Positions 54,085-64,000 of a stretch of 64,000 nt of DNA are shown one piece after another; position 1 is the stretch's first letter; each line of letters starts with the position of its first letter. The notes under the pieces were generated by a model. That model searched no databases. It had not been told where the DNA came from and saw nothing but the letters and a program-made list of their open reading frames with translations. The translations under genes and the position numbers were made by a program. The stretch comes from Tetmemena sp. SeJ-2015 (taxonomy: Eukaryota > Ciliophora > Spirotrichea > Sporadotrichida > Oxytrichidae): positions 62,001 to 126,000 of the forward strand of contig JAJKFJ010020701.1 in NCBI GenBank assembly GCA_027382625.1, written 5' to 3'.

Positions 54085-55928
54085 GATCTTTAAGAGGGAG
54101 AGGATGGAATGAATGACTCTCAAGAGCTCAGTTAGAAAGTGCTCGAGAGAACGCATCTCTCTGTCATTAAAGAGAACAATAAAGCTCCCTAGAGGAGGGC
54201 AGGTCAAGGCAGACTTCAGTTTATAATAATGAATACCTCACTCAGCAGACAAAAAGAGATTCAGATCCCTAGAATACTAGACACAAGACTAAGAACAAGT
54301 CAAGAACACCTGAGGCAAGATCTTACAGTTCAGTCATAGGTATCATTCTTATTGAAGATTGGTTTATGTGTTTGACATTATGAAATATCCAACCAGGAAT
54401 GAAAAGCAGATAAGGAGAGGAGGTGATGAAGCATCAAACAGCAACATCCACAATAACTCTGATGAATTACACTGCTTGCAGCAAACGAGCAAGAGCTTGC
54501 AGATTCAAAATATGGGAAGGATAAGCATGATCGAGTCTCTCAGTGGCTCTCAAAAACACCAACTTGAAAAGCAACTTCCTGATAACTTAATTAACCACTT
54601 ATCATTATTTTTAAATTTTAATATAAGACTGCGAAAATAAGATCGTGAATATTATAGACACTCCTTTACAAGATAAAGTATTAGATTCAAAAAGTAAGTA
54701 GGACTAAGGTGTGAACTAAATCTGATGGAGAGGAATCAGAGAACAGCTTCACAAAGCAGTAAAAGAGTTTCCACAGAGGCCATAATGAAACGGAAACTGT
54801 GATAGACAAAACTCTTGGGGGAGGAGATAGTGTAGAGGTCAAAATGAGAAGACTTGCTGTCAGATACAAGAAGAGTATCAAAGCTTCAGAATTGGAGACA
54901 GAGAGTGCTTATCATAACGAAAAAATTAATCAGGAATCCAATTAAGTCAATTTCACATCTCAAAGCCTTGTTGAGTAAAGCTTACCAGGCATGAAGGAAG
55001 GAAGCTATGTAAACTATGAGTCTAATTTGAAGCTGAAAGGAGGGAAGAGTCAGCAACTCACCTAGTAGGACTTTCATCTGAGTGCTTAGGATCAAAGCAC
55101 CATGAGATATGTTAGTTTAGTAAAATTGTTATGATTAAGATAGTTTTCTACTATTCACGGAGCTGAGGACAAGCTCCACAAGTTAGAGACAATAAGATAG
55201 AGAAAGAAGGAGCTGTTTGCAAAGTAGCAAGACACCCTCCATGTTTAAGAAATGAATGAGGATGATTAAACCTTCGCAGAGGTGAGCAAGAACTTAGCTC
55301 AAAGTCTAATTTAGAAGACTAGCTTCGGTCTAGGAGAAATTTTAAAGCAGAGGAAATAGACTGTACTTATTAAAAATGCTAAGCACTCTAACAAACAGTA
55401 GAAGTCTTTTAAATTCTGCAGATTTATTTTAAGATTCTTAAGCCTGGACCAGTCCAATACGATTTTCAACATCAGAAAACACATGGCTATCACAACTATC
55501 ATCTCCCTCCTAATGCTTAGATCATTATCTTAGATAGTTTGTTAAAAGTTATCTTAAGAGTGATCTATCATGCATCAGCAGACTAGCAGCAATAGCTTGA
55601 AGCATGAGCATAATCAAGAGGTGCAGTAGGAGTTTTGGAAGAGCAGGGTGAATCGACTCATGAATGAGAAAAAGCAGCTGGTGAAGTAGAATATGAAATG
55701 GCAAAATGAGATGTCAAAGATCCAACAAGAAAACTTCAACATCAAGAAGCAGTTTAATAGTCTCCACTTTTATATATTTAGATATGAAATTAATGCAGTT
55801 GAGACAGAAAGGGATGCTCTCATTCGATGATATACAAGAAATAAGTGAGATCTTAAAACGATTAGAAGCTTCTCTAAGAGGGGCTAGAAAGAGAAATGCT
55901 AGCAGAGTGGAATACATACTCAAAGAGT
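54085..55928 (+). CDS. Coiled-coil protein of unknown function
   Basis: Several exons or MDSs of good coding quality: QLESARENASLCHQREQQSS, TSVYNNEYLTQQTKRDSDPQ, GGDEASNSNIHNNSDELHC, NETETVIDKTLGGGDSVEVK, EDKLHKLETIRQRKKELFAK, HQQTSSNSLKHEHNQEVQQE, KKQLVKQNMKWQNEMSKIQQ. It ends MLSFDDIQEISEILKRLEAS ... YILKE-TGA (55926-55928). A 22-nt GT...TAG insert (55760-55781) must be removed to keep the last frame. Heptad-like Leu/Gln/Glu patterns suggest long coiled coils. The exact start and all junctions are unresolved; no family recognised. Confidence 0.6.
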
Positions 55929-56249
55929 GAAGTTTTAATTGATAATGGGCAGAGATAACAAGTTGAATGACAATTAAGTATTAAATTGTATTAAAAAAGC
56001 AACCTAAAAAGAAAAGAAATTAGATCAATCATTTAATTTTTGAGTATTTATTTCATTAAATAAGCTTACAAATATTTTCAATGCATCCAAATGATGATAA
56101 AAATATATAAATGTACTTTAGGATATTGATATAGATTTATTCATATGAATATCATAAAATCATCTTAATACATTGAAATAAGGATTCACCTCGAGCTTAG
56201 TTTGACTTATTGACTAGTTCTGAAATATATTTGCGCAATCTGCTTCCAA

Positions 56250-57310
56250 TTATGAAATATTTTACTCAGCTCGTATGTCTAGTGAAGATTTCTAAGCTTG
56301 ATCTTACTGCCCTGAAAAGACAAAAGCATTTCTGATAGCCTTTATAAGTTAACTCTTCTTCTTATATCCATCTTCTATTAATCCACTTTTCTTTTTCCTT
56401 TGACTCACCAGTGGCGAAGTCTGCTGTCTGTAAAGAGGAGCTCCATCCTCCTTAGTTTCTTGATCAACATGGTATGTGGAAAGCAAGCTCATCTACTATT
56501 TTATACTATAAAAATGAGATTTCATAAGTTAAAATTATTTATATTGATGCTTAGAGAGAAGCTAGAAATTATCCTGACAGTGGAGAAGTTAATTATGCCT
56601 TCTCAATCTATTTGAGTCACTTTTCAAACTTTCAAGATAGCTTCTACTGATCTGAGGTTGAATCACTGAAAACCTTTTCTAAAGTCCAAGTGGTGTAGTT
56701 GCTGAGTCCACTTAATTTAGACTGTTTCCTTGATCAGCGAAATGAACCTAGTCAGCCTTTTAATAAGTCTAGTCATTCATTTCTTACTAATTTTCAATTT
56801 ACTTTTCTGTGTCTCCTGGCATTGCTGTTTATCTTCGAGTGTGAGATGGGATTTTAGTTTTGCGATTATAAGTCTATGGCTCAGTAGTTAAAAGATTCTG
56901 GTTGTTCCTATAGTTGCTCTATCTGCTGTACGATATCTTCCTCTTGTACTTGTCATCTTAAATAAATAAATTCTATGTCATACATAATATTAACCATCTT
57001 GCTTCTGAGTTTTGAGCTTGTGGCTGGTGTTGCATCTCGAAATAAACTGTTTAATTTTATCTATTCTGTATAGTTTCTCTTCTCTGTGGTCCTCTCTCCT
57101 GAACTCCTCAGACTCCTATATCCTTAGTTCATCCTTGTTTTGGATCAAATATACTTTAATATATAATTGAATAAAAGTGTAATTCCTTTTAAAGGAACTA
57201 TAAACTTAATTCTCCCAGCTAAAAGCAAAATATCTTAGTTATTTTTGGAGTTAATTATTTGTTAATTAATTTTTAATTGGTGGATGAAGTTAGTTCTGTT
57301 TTCATTGTAA
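56250..57310 (+). CDS. Putative membrane protein
   Basis: An open frame gives IIYIDAQREARNYPDSGEVN and YAFSIYLSHFSNFQDSFY, then an in-frame TGA (near 56650), then SEVESLKTFSKVQVVQLLSP, DQRNEPSQPFNKSSHSF, hydrophobic FTFLCLLALLFIFECEM, a Cys/Ser-rich stretch (SGCSYSCSICCTISSSC) and further hydrophobic segments (MSYIILTILLLSFELVAGV). The TGA may mark an unrecognised IES or a real stop. Its 3' end overlaps the minus-strand gene below, so limits are doubtful. Confidence 0.4.
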
Positions 57311-60092
57311 GAGTTGGTTGCCCTAATTTGCTCCTCATCTTCATCTGAAGATCCAGCCTCTCATAATATTTAGTAAATTTTAATAGCCTCCACTTTTCTA
57401 ATGAAGTTCTTAATTTCCCTCCGGCCTTCTTGCCTCTTATCGATAACATAGTTTACGTACTTCAGATAGAAGTTAGGACAATTTGAATGATCTACTTTAC
57501 CCTTGCTCTATCTGTAGCTCAAGTCCTTCTTAATAGGTGAGGGGAATTACTTCTCAGCGTAAATCTACTCAAAGTTCTAAGAAAGTTTGTAGACATTGAA
57601 TTTATTCTTCTATCTGGAAAATTTAGCCCTATCATCTGCACTCTGCGAAGAATCATCTGAGTCGTCTGAAGCTTAATTCCCATTTATTCCAACTTACTTA
57701 GTTGGTTTATCTATAGGAGGTTGCGGCTTTGCGTTTACTAATGAGGGCTGAAGATGCTGCTTCATGAGTTTATAGCCCTTGATATTAGCAATTGCAGAGC
57801 TGCTAAGCTTACCCACACTGGCTCTACTCTGCTTGGCGCTTGAGAGCATACCTATTGCAGCAGCACTTGGATTTGACTTCCTGAAAATCTTATCCAGGCT
57901 TTGCTTGAGCTCATCAAACTGAACTTTGCTTTGAATTGGCTTCTAGTCGCTTCCTAGCTAATTATTTGAAGCGAAAGGATCATGCTTGGACTAGCTGGAC
58001 ATTTGATGGAAAGAGGTTTAGGGTCTTGACAAATTCCTCTGTGAGTGAAGTAGATTCCTATTCTAGAAAATTTAGCTCTTATTTGTAGTTGTTGCTTCTT
58101 CATTTTATAAAATAAATGGACTATATTGAATTAAGAAGGATTTAAAATGTAATTTTAGTTACGCGCTGAAGATATGACGCTCTTTCTTTGCTGGTAGAAA
58201 GAGTTAGTTCGATTGTTCCTCACCATTTTAAAAGATCCCGAGCTTGGAAAGTTCTTCTAATCGTTTGAGTCCTAGTCTTTATAAAAGCTAAGCCCTCTCT
58301 AAAGCTTTGTCTTTTACTCATCGTGATTGTAAGTATTCTCCTGTCTTAAGCCTTTAAGTTAACTCCCTCTTCTTGCGAATTACTGCTACTGAGTCTTTGG
58401 CCTACCATAATTATCACTTTCTTTTCTCTTAAGAGTAAAGATAATTTACTATATGATAAAAGAGTGCGACTTGTAGATTCGCCCTCTCGATTATTGAGAT
58501 CAAAGTCAGTCTCACTGAGTACTTTTCCATCTTTGCCCATCGACAATGTCCTCTCCCTTCGCTCCTTGATCTCCTTCTCTAAGTTTTCAAGTTCCAACTT
58601 GTGCATCTGCCTGCTGAGCATAGACTCTAGATCATGATAGTTGTGAGACAGTTGAATTTTAATATTATACTTTCAGCCCCGATTTTTGACTACTGGCTAG
58701 GAAGCTAGCTCGCCCAGTAAGTAGCTACTGTTTTTTTGTCTTTTTACTGAACTTTAGAGAAGTGTCTTCATACCCATCCATAATTAGCATATTAAATCCA
58801 TGAATTACCCTAAAATTGTGGGATTTAATAAATCTGTAAAATTACCTTATTTGTGACATTTTTGTAGCAATACTCGGCCGACAAGAAGCGCTTAGAGTAC
58901 CAAGTTTTAACCCAATGCTTCGTCCTCGTTCGTCCAGGCTTTACAGAAGGAAACTAAAAAGTTTTTGAAAAATCGGGGCTGAACGGATAATATAGTCGAT
59001 GTTCTCATCCTCACCATTTAGCCTACTTGAGTCAGGTTGATTGGAGAATCTCTGAAGGATTTCGAGGTCACTGATTTGCTTCCTCTTAGAGTTTTCTATT
59101 ATGTCGAGTATCTCTTAGAGATCTCTCTCGCTCTTCTCTAGCTCATAGGCATTTTAAGTTCTCTCTTAGTCTACTTCTAGAAATTAGAAGATCAACTTTT
59201 CTATTGCGCTATCATGCAAGCTAGCACCATTAATCAGGTTGGAGACAAATCCACAAACTCTAAAAATATTTTCACCTCTAAAGAATAGGTACAAGAAATA
59301 CATTTAAAACTGCTATATGATGGCGTGCAGTATCCTAATTTTCCAGGATGAGACTAATCCTCTCAATTATCTTTTCTTCCATAGTAAGCAGAATAGCCTT
59401 GCCGAGCAGAAAAGGCAAAACCTCCATGACTTGATCTTTGGGTACATTGATTTTCAAAATCAAGGAGAAGTGTTTCTTCTTGAGTAGGCTGAGAAGTTTA
59501 TCCTTAGGAGTTGAGTTATGATCAGTCTTTTACTGCAGCTGAATTATATAGAGCCAGAAGGTTATTGAAAACAGCTTCTTAATCAGCTTAGTCTAACTTA
59601 GATAATAAATTCTCCTTAGTCTTTAAAAATGAGTATCATAAAATTCAAACTCAATATAAGTACTGTGATAAGAGTCTTTGCTTATCGAGTTTGAGATACA
59701 TAAGAGCTCTTTCAAGGTAGGGGCTCTCAAGTAAGTGAAGCTAGAGCGGCATCTTTTGAAAGTCAAAGTCCATGAAGCTATATCGTGACTGCTGCTCGAC
59801 CTTTTAATCGTGCTGAGCTATAACATTTTCAAAGATTCCATAAGAAACTCCGTATACTTAAAATTTATCATCATAAAAATTTATTATATACTTAGGAAAT
59901 GTTAGGTATGAAAATGGGAGGCTTCTTTTCAAGTAGGATAGCTTCTAAGGGTATTGAATTCTCATGATCTTGAAGTGTTTGATACTCAAGGAATAGAGTT
60001 CTTTTATTGAGGGCACTAACGCGGGAGGTTTTACGGGCTGAGGAGATAGTCCTTTGAGTTTATAAAGTGGATAATGCGTCTAGCTGTTTCAT
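57290..60092 (-). CDS. Large Gln/Ser-rich protein of unknown function, interrupted by a MITE and short IESs
   Basis: The candidate start MKQLDALSTLQTQRTISSAR is at 60092. Segments in order: FLEYQTLQDHENSIPLEAIL, VYGVSYGIFENVIAQHDQK, ESPYLERALMYLKLDKQRL, LLSLLKKKHFSLILKINVPK, VCGFVSNLINGASLHDSAIE, ENSKRKQISDLEILQRFSNQ; then the MITE (58668-58989); then ESMLSRQMHKLELENLEKEI, KDKALERAQLLQRLGLKRLE, SSQSKHDPFASNNQLGSDQK, KVQFDELKQSLDKIFRKSNP, NFYLKYVNYVIDKRQEGRRE. The final stretch has a TGA near 57370 followed by acidic EAGSSDEDEEQ. It could be two genes. No domain family recognised. Confidence 0.55.
58668..58989. mobile_element. MITE acting as an IES inside the large minus-strand gene
   Basis: Terminal inverted repeats: TACTTTCAGCCCCGATTTTT at the left and TATCCGTTCAGCCCCGATTT read inward from the right. 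The element is about 320 bp with TA at both ends and no ORF. On the minus strand, excision at TA gives DYINIKIQLSHN and at ATATTA gives DYIKIQLSHN, both in frame with the coding sequence on each side. Confidence 0.85.
59869..59884. other. 16-bp IES with 9-bp pointer
   Basis: AAAATTTAT occurs at 59860-59868 and 59876-59884 (minus sense ATAAATTTT). Left in place, the minus frame meets two TGA codons; removing 16 bp gives SQVYNKFQVYGVSYG. Only seven bases are unique to the insert. Confidence 0.7.
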
Positions 60093-60335
60093 TTTAATGA
60101 TTTAATTACAGCTATCTATAATATTTAGTCCTCCAAATAATTTGGATTTAAATAGATATTACAATCTAACATTGAGATACTCTTAAATTTACAGTTAGTG
60201 AGTTCTTTAACCCATTTGTCGAATTGAATTGATTGTATAAACGAAATTAAAATTCATAAATCTTACTTCTTATAAAATATTATGCTTTGATAGTTTGAGT
60301 TTTCAAAAATAATTATCGGTTTTCATAATCCTTCT

Positions 60336-61830
60336 TCATTTTTAATTTGAGCCCTTTTGCTTATCCTCAGAGTCTGAAGAAGACGAGAGTCTATGAATGC
60401 TAGTCTCAGATATCATGGAAGCTCTCTGCTGCTCTTCTTGCGAGTATTGTTTATACTGCTGCGGGTTCTTTTTCATAATAAGTTTCTGATTAAGGATTGA
60501 GCCTGCTCTGAGTTTACTAACAAAGTTATTAACTTCTTCATATAATCTTCATCATAAATAATCACTTTATATGTTAATAGTAACTTACTTTTGCACAGGC
60601 TGTTTGGGTTCATATTCGCTCTCTTCACTCTAACTTTGGTACTTTTTGTTGCCGATCACAGGGCGGATATTTGACTTCCTCCTTCCATGGCTATCCACAG
60701 TTCCCTGGAGCTGATAAAAAGAAGAAGAAGTTGCATCATCATATTGATTAAATTGATTATTGCTTTTAGAGGGTGTTTACTTATTAGCGACTGCCAATCT
60801 GGCCTGTGGAAGACTGAGCCGCATTTTATTTGCTTTTCATGGACTGGTGGTTTTCCTCAGAGAAAGAAGATGAAGATGAGTTCAGCTGTTTTAAATCATA
60901 TTTTGGTAATCTCTCTCAGACTTGGAGAGAATGAATTTAAGGGAAATCTAGGAATTCAGCTTGTTGAGATCCAATAGAAGCGAATCTTAAAAAAAAATAT
61001 AGAGGATTAATAAATCTTATCCTGATCTGTTCAGGTCTTTAAAAAATATTAAATGTCATTTTCAGACTCCATGGATTCCAAAAGCCCGTCCTTCGTGCCG
61101 AGAGACAAATTGAGCTTGCCTTCTGAATTTCCTTGGAGCAAACTCTCTTGGCTCATACTAATTACGCTATCATAAAATGCATTGCTTCGTTCTCCTCCTT
61201 TCTCAAGAAAAAAATTAAGTTAATTAAGTATGATGAATTCTCTAAGTTCTTGTATATCCTTTTAGCTTTGGTTGATCGAATACTAATTTCTACATTAGCA
61301 GATGGAGACTTCTTGTCCTGAGTTGCGAGTGATCTATTAACGCCATAGGCCCATCAGAATTCTGTTCCAAAAGAAGTTTCTTATATTACTGGGCTTCTCT
61401 TTTCAAGGAAGTGCTTACTCGATAGTACTTTATCATAAGCATGGCAGCAATCAAGACTAGAGTAAAGGTAGCTGTGTAAAAGCCTTATGAAGTAGTGTAG
61501 ATATTCTCTTTCATAACAAGTAAGTCCAATGGTTCATAACCTATAAAGACAGTTAAGACCAAGCTTATATCTCGTTACTGGAGTGCTGGGTGAAAGGGAA
61601 GGGGGTGTTGTCAATGACTACCTTGGAGTCGTTAAAGGAGAACTCAATAAGGTTGTCTGTGTTGAAGTTGTACTCAATGCGTCCACGGTTCAACTACGAG
61701 CGCCTGCTGTCCTCTAAGAAGGAGCAGTGCTTGTTCCACTGCTTCTTCTCCACTGCGCGTTGGTAGCATTCCAGGTCTTCCTCCGACGAAAGGAAGAAGA
61801 AGTCGAAGTTTAAATGAAAAATATTAAAAT
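60336..61830 (-). CDS. Single-pass membrane protein of unknown function
   Basis: The GC-rich first exon gives FDFFFLSSEEDLECYQRAVE and KKQWNKHCSFLEDSRRSQL, then RGRIEYNFNTDNLIEFSFND and NTPFPFTQHSS. Next come KENIYTTSQGFYTATFTLVL and IAAMLMIKYYRV, a clear transmembrane helix followed by a basic stop-transfer and KREAQQYKKLLLEQN. The cytoplasmic part is Ser/Gln-rich (SLATQDKKSPSANVEISIRS, SSSSSFSEENHQSMKSKQN, SEESEYEPKQPVQK). A 42-nt GT-AG intron (60547-60588) precedes LYEEVNNFVSKLRAGSI. It ends RLSSSSDSEDKQKGSNQK-TGA (60336-60338). The start is not fixed. It is divergent from the glycohydrolase gene to its right. Confidence 0.6.
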
Positions 61831-61924
61831 GGTAATGATGATGAAATTGTATTTGCGTTGGCCTGAGCTAACCTGATGATGATATTCATTTTTTAATTGG
61901 AGTTACATGAATATCCTATTTTCC

Positions 61925-63547
61925 TTTTTATTGTAATCACTTCAAATCTGTATTCAAAGACTTGAAGGAGATTCTTGAAAGTTATCATTAAGCAGTAGAG
62001 CCAAAGCCTTTCAACTTCTACGATTTGCTGAGAGACATTCTTGAAATAAACGGTTTAGTTGAAAACTTCAAGGACATTTCCTTCCAGCCTTTGTAGACTT
62101 TTATTCAGCAACAGAAACCCTCAAGATAACAAAATAGAATTTGTGAATTATATTAATTTGAAAGAATTAAGTTCATGATGATTCCTTCCTATTATAAGTT
62201 TGTGATAGCTTCTGCCCTTGAGGTGGAAACTATATTTGGCTAAAAAGACAGATTAAAAGTACTCAGAAGTTAACCACTATAAAATCTTGCCTCTCAAAAA
62301 TAACAATTAGAATTTTTCTACTTATAGAAACTAAATGTAACAGCAATTTATGTAATTTAAAGCAATATTTTAGCTATAAGGTTATAAATCTGGACTATAG
62401 GGTGGGATCAACATAAGAATTGAAGATTTGGAGGAGATATAAAGAAAACAGAGGGAATAAAGACTCGATCAAACTAAATACATCGAAATTCAGAGGCGGT
62501 TTATAATAAATGATCCATTAAATAAGGAATATTTAAAACTTAAATGCATTATAAATTATTAAGAGAAGTACTAATCTAAGAATGAAATAGGGATAGATTC
62601 TGTGATAAATAAGAGAGAAGATTAAATTATTCTATTGTATATAATATCTAAAGACTTTGACTTTTGGGTGAGCTTGGATACTAACATGTCAAAATAAATA
62701 GTATAAGAGATTATAGTGAGGATGCTTTCCCAGAGAATTTTCAGCATAAGAACCCCGACTAAAAGATGCCTTTGATTTGCGATTTCGCAAACAGTTACAT
62801 TGGTGGAGGCACTTTGGGAAGGGGCCTAGCACAAGAAGAGATCTTGTTTCTTATATTCCCTCAAATGTTTGTCTCCACTCTAGTCTGTGAGAGAATGGGC
62901 GATAATGAGGTAAATAATTTGTTTTCAAGAACTTAGAGAGATTTGCAGATTACACTGGATATAGTTATGATAAAATTAATAAGGATTAAATGAATGTAAA
63001 GTGTTATAAATAGTTCAACTCTAGAATACAAAGAAATAGACAGGTAGGTTTAAAGAGTCTATCTTTATAGACTTCTAAACCTTAAGCGTAATTCAAAATG
63101 AACTTTATCCTCCGAGAATTGAACAAAGCCTTCATAGCCTTCATGGAAGATGAATCAGACTATTACAAAATTTTAATTAGCTATAGAAATCTAATTCAGC
63201 CCTATTCATAATTATAACAAGGGGAGCAAGCGATATCAACTGGGAAGTGGGGCTGCGGAGCTTTCAAAGGTCATCCGCAACTGAAATTCATAATTCAATG
63301 GATGGCAGCCTCTGCTCAGAAAAGGCCAATGATCTTCAGTACATTTGGAGAGATAGCTCTGCTCGAAAAACTCCCAGAAATAGTAAAGCTCTTGGCTAAG
63401 AGAACTGTTGGAGAAGTCATGATATATCTAGACAGGTATTCTCACTCAAATATATTCTCAAGAGCATCACCAAATTATAAGAAAATGATAAGCATATTTT
63501 ATGACACCTATTCGACAGTATCTTTCATCAGATTTTTAAATAGATGA
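61925..63547 (+). CDS. PARG: Poly(ADP-ribose) glycohydrolase
   Basis: The catalytic signature is intact: CDFANSYIGGGTLGRGLAQE then E (62770-62850), i.e. the Gly-rich loop and the Gln-Glu-Glu motif that hydrolyses ribose-ribose bonds. Other PARG landmarks: YLKLKCIINYQEKY before it, then FLIFPQMFVSTLVCERMGDN, FADYTGYSYD, ELNKAFIAFMED, ISTGKWGCGAFKGHPQLKFI and MIFSTFGEIAL. The N-terminal part is FKDLKEILESYHQAVEPKPF. TAG/TAA are Gln and TGA ends the gene at 63545-63547. Several small inserts (for example after GDNE near 62910 and near 63000-63090) interrupt the frame and are introns or IESs. The start ATG was not located. It would remove ADP-ribose chains in DNA-damage and chromatin signalling. 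Confidence 0.85.
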
Positions 63548-63776
63548 GTGGGAAAAACTAAGAAAAGAAAGGAGACTCAAAGATGAGGAGTAGATTATGA
63601 TGTGAAAGTAATTGTAATTTAAAATTGATTCGTAAAGCTTAACACACTTATTTAAGATATTTATTAAATACTCATAAAGTTTTGATATTGTCAATCTCTG
63701 TTTAAAGTTGAGTAAGCTCTTGCTTTTAACTTATTCTTGGCACTATTTTCTGATTTCTCAAATTATAATTTTAAGT

Positions 63777-63885
63777 TCATTCATCTCTTCTACTGCTATT
63801 TAGCTTACTGTTCATTTTCAAAAGGAACCTTGAGTTTGAAGAATCCTCGCCATTTGAGCTTTCTTTGATAGTTTTGGCTTAGATT
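63777..63885 (-). CDS. Probable C-terminal end of a minus-strand gene entering from the right
   Basis: Minus reading gives KTIKESSNGEDSSNSRF then LLKMNSKLNSSRRDE-TGA. It is short, polar and has balanced codon use, with the remainder of the gene outside or in the AT-rich tail. Low confidence. Confidence 0.3.
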
Positions 63886-64000
63886 ATAAAAATATCAAAT
63901 AATTTTAAAATACAAGTCTCTAAAAGATAAATATTACAACTAGGTGAGCTGTCTATCTAGTGAAGATTAATCAAGCGTTTGTCCTCTCATTATTTACACT

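Noticed and set aside
58130..58350. Separate gene ending at TGA near 58344
   Set aside because: The following coding-quality segments (KDKALERAQLLQRLGLKRLE and onward) suggest the same minus-strand gene continues through unresolved inserts, so it was kept within the 57290-60092 entry.
1..64000. Telomeric repeats (C4A4/G4T4) or chromosome ends
   Set aside because: G- and C-runs at 3373, 8209, 8818 and 16754 are MITE tips or microsatellite edges; no repeated C4A4 units were found.
1..64000. tRNA, rRNA, CRISPR arrays or bacterial operon features
   Set aside because: No cloverleaf, conserved rRNA segment, or regularly spaced repeats were seen; the coding structure is ciliate, so promoters and Shine-Dalgarno sites were not called.

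Overview
The window reads as germline (micronuclear) DNA of a ciliate, most likely a hypotrich/spirotrich of the Oxytricha-Stylonychia type. (i) Conserved proteins are interrupted by in-frame TAA and TAG at Gln-like positions and genes end on TGA, so TAA/TAG = Gln. (ii) Coding sequence is cut by short AT-rich inserts flanked by 2-15 bp direct repeats; removing the insert with one repeat restores a conserved reading frame. These are internal eliminated sequences (IESs) with pointers, separating macronuclear-destined segments (MDSs). (iii) Damaged transposons with a DD34E transposase, a C2H2 zinc-finger ORF and a third small ORF resemble the telomere-bearing elements (TBEs) known from hypotrich germlines. 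No rRNA, tRNA, CRISPR or telomeric repeat was seen.

1.95-48.13 kb: a tandem array of five paralogous germline loci (units 1-5, about 6-10 kb each) for a six-helix hybrid histidine kinase. Each locus is scrambled in the same way. The minus strand carries, left to right, REC-a (first half of the receiver), a linker, the F/G boxes of the ATPase domain, then REC-b (last half of the receiver plus stop). The plus strand to its right carries the N-terminus, membrane sensor, PAS-like region, linker, HisKA (H box) and ATPase N box. To make a kinase the cell would have to invert the left block relative to the right one at an 'AGGATTCGTC'-type pointer, then move REC-b behind REC-a at a 'TGCCTCAGA'-type pointer. 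Unit 1 is the most divergent and has fewer IESs (its REC-a would lie outside the window). Units 2 and 3 are close sisters and share transposon insertions; units 4 and 5 are the other pair. Units 2 and 5 contain damaged or noisy stretches.

Mobile DNA in the array: TBE-like remnants at 13.1-14.1, 20.6-21.0, 22.8-24.5, 31.7-32.1 and 37.4-40.2 kb, and hairpin MITEs at 3.4-4.2, 8.2-8.8 and about 27.1-27.6 kb.

48.4-64 kb: GC-richer, mostly unscrambled genes on both strands: a CFAP97/Hemingway-like ciliary protein (+), a gamma-carbonic-anhydrase-like mitochondrial subunit (+) with one clear IES, a small membrane ORF (-), a coiled-coil protein (+), a putative membrane protein (+), a large Gln/Ser-rich protein (-) cut by a MITE that behaves as an IES, a single-pass membrane protein (-), and poly(ADP-ribose) glycohydrolase (+). 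The far right end holds the probable C-terminus of one more minus-strand gene.

All boundaries were worked out by eye by comparing the five paralogs with each other and with family motifs. Junctions given to the base are those where a pointer and a restored frame are both visible; other limits are approximate.
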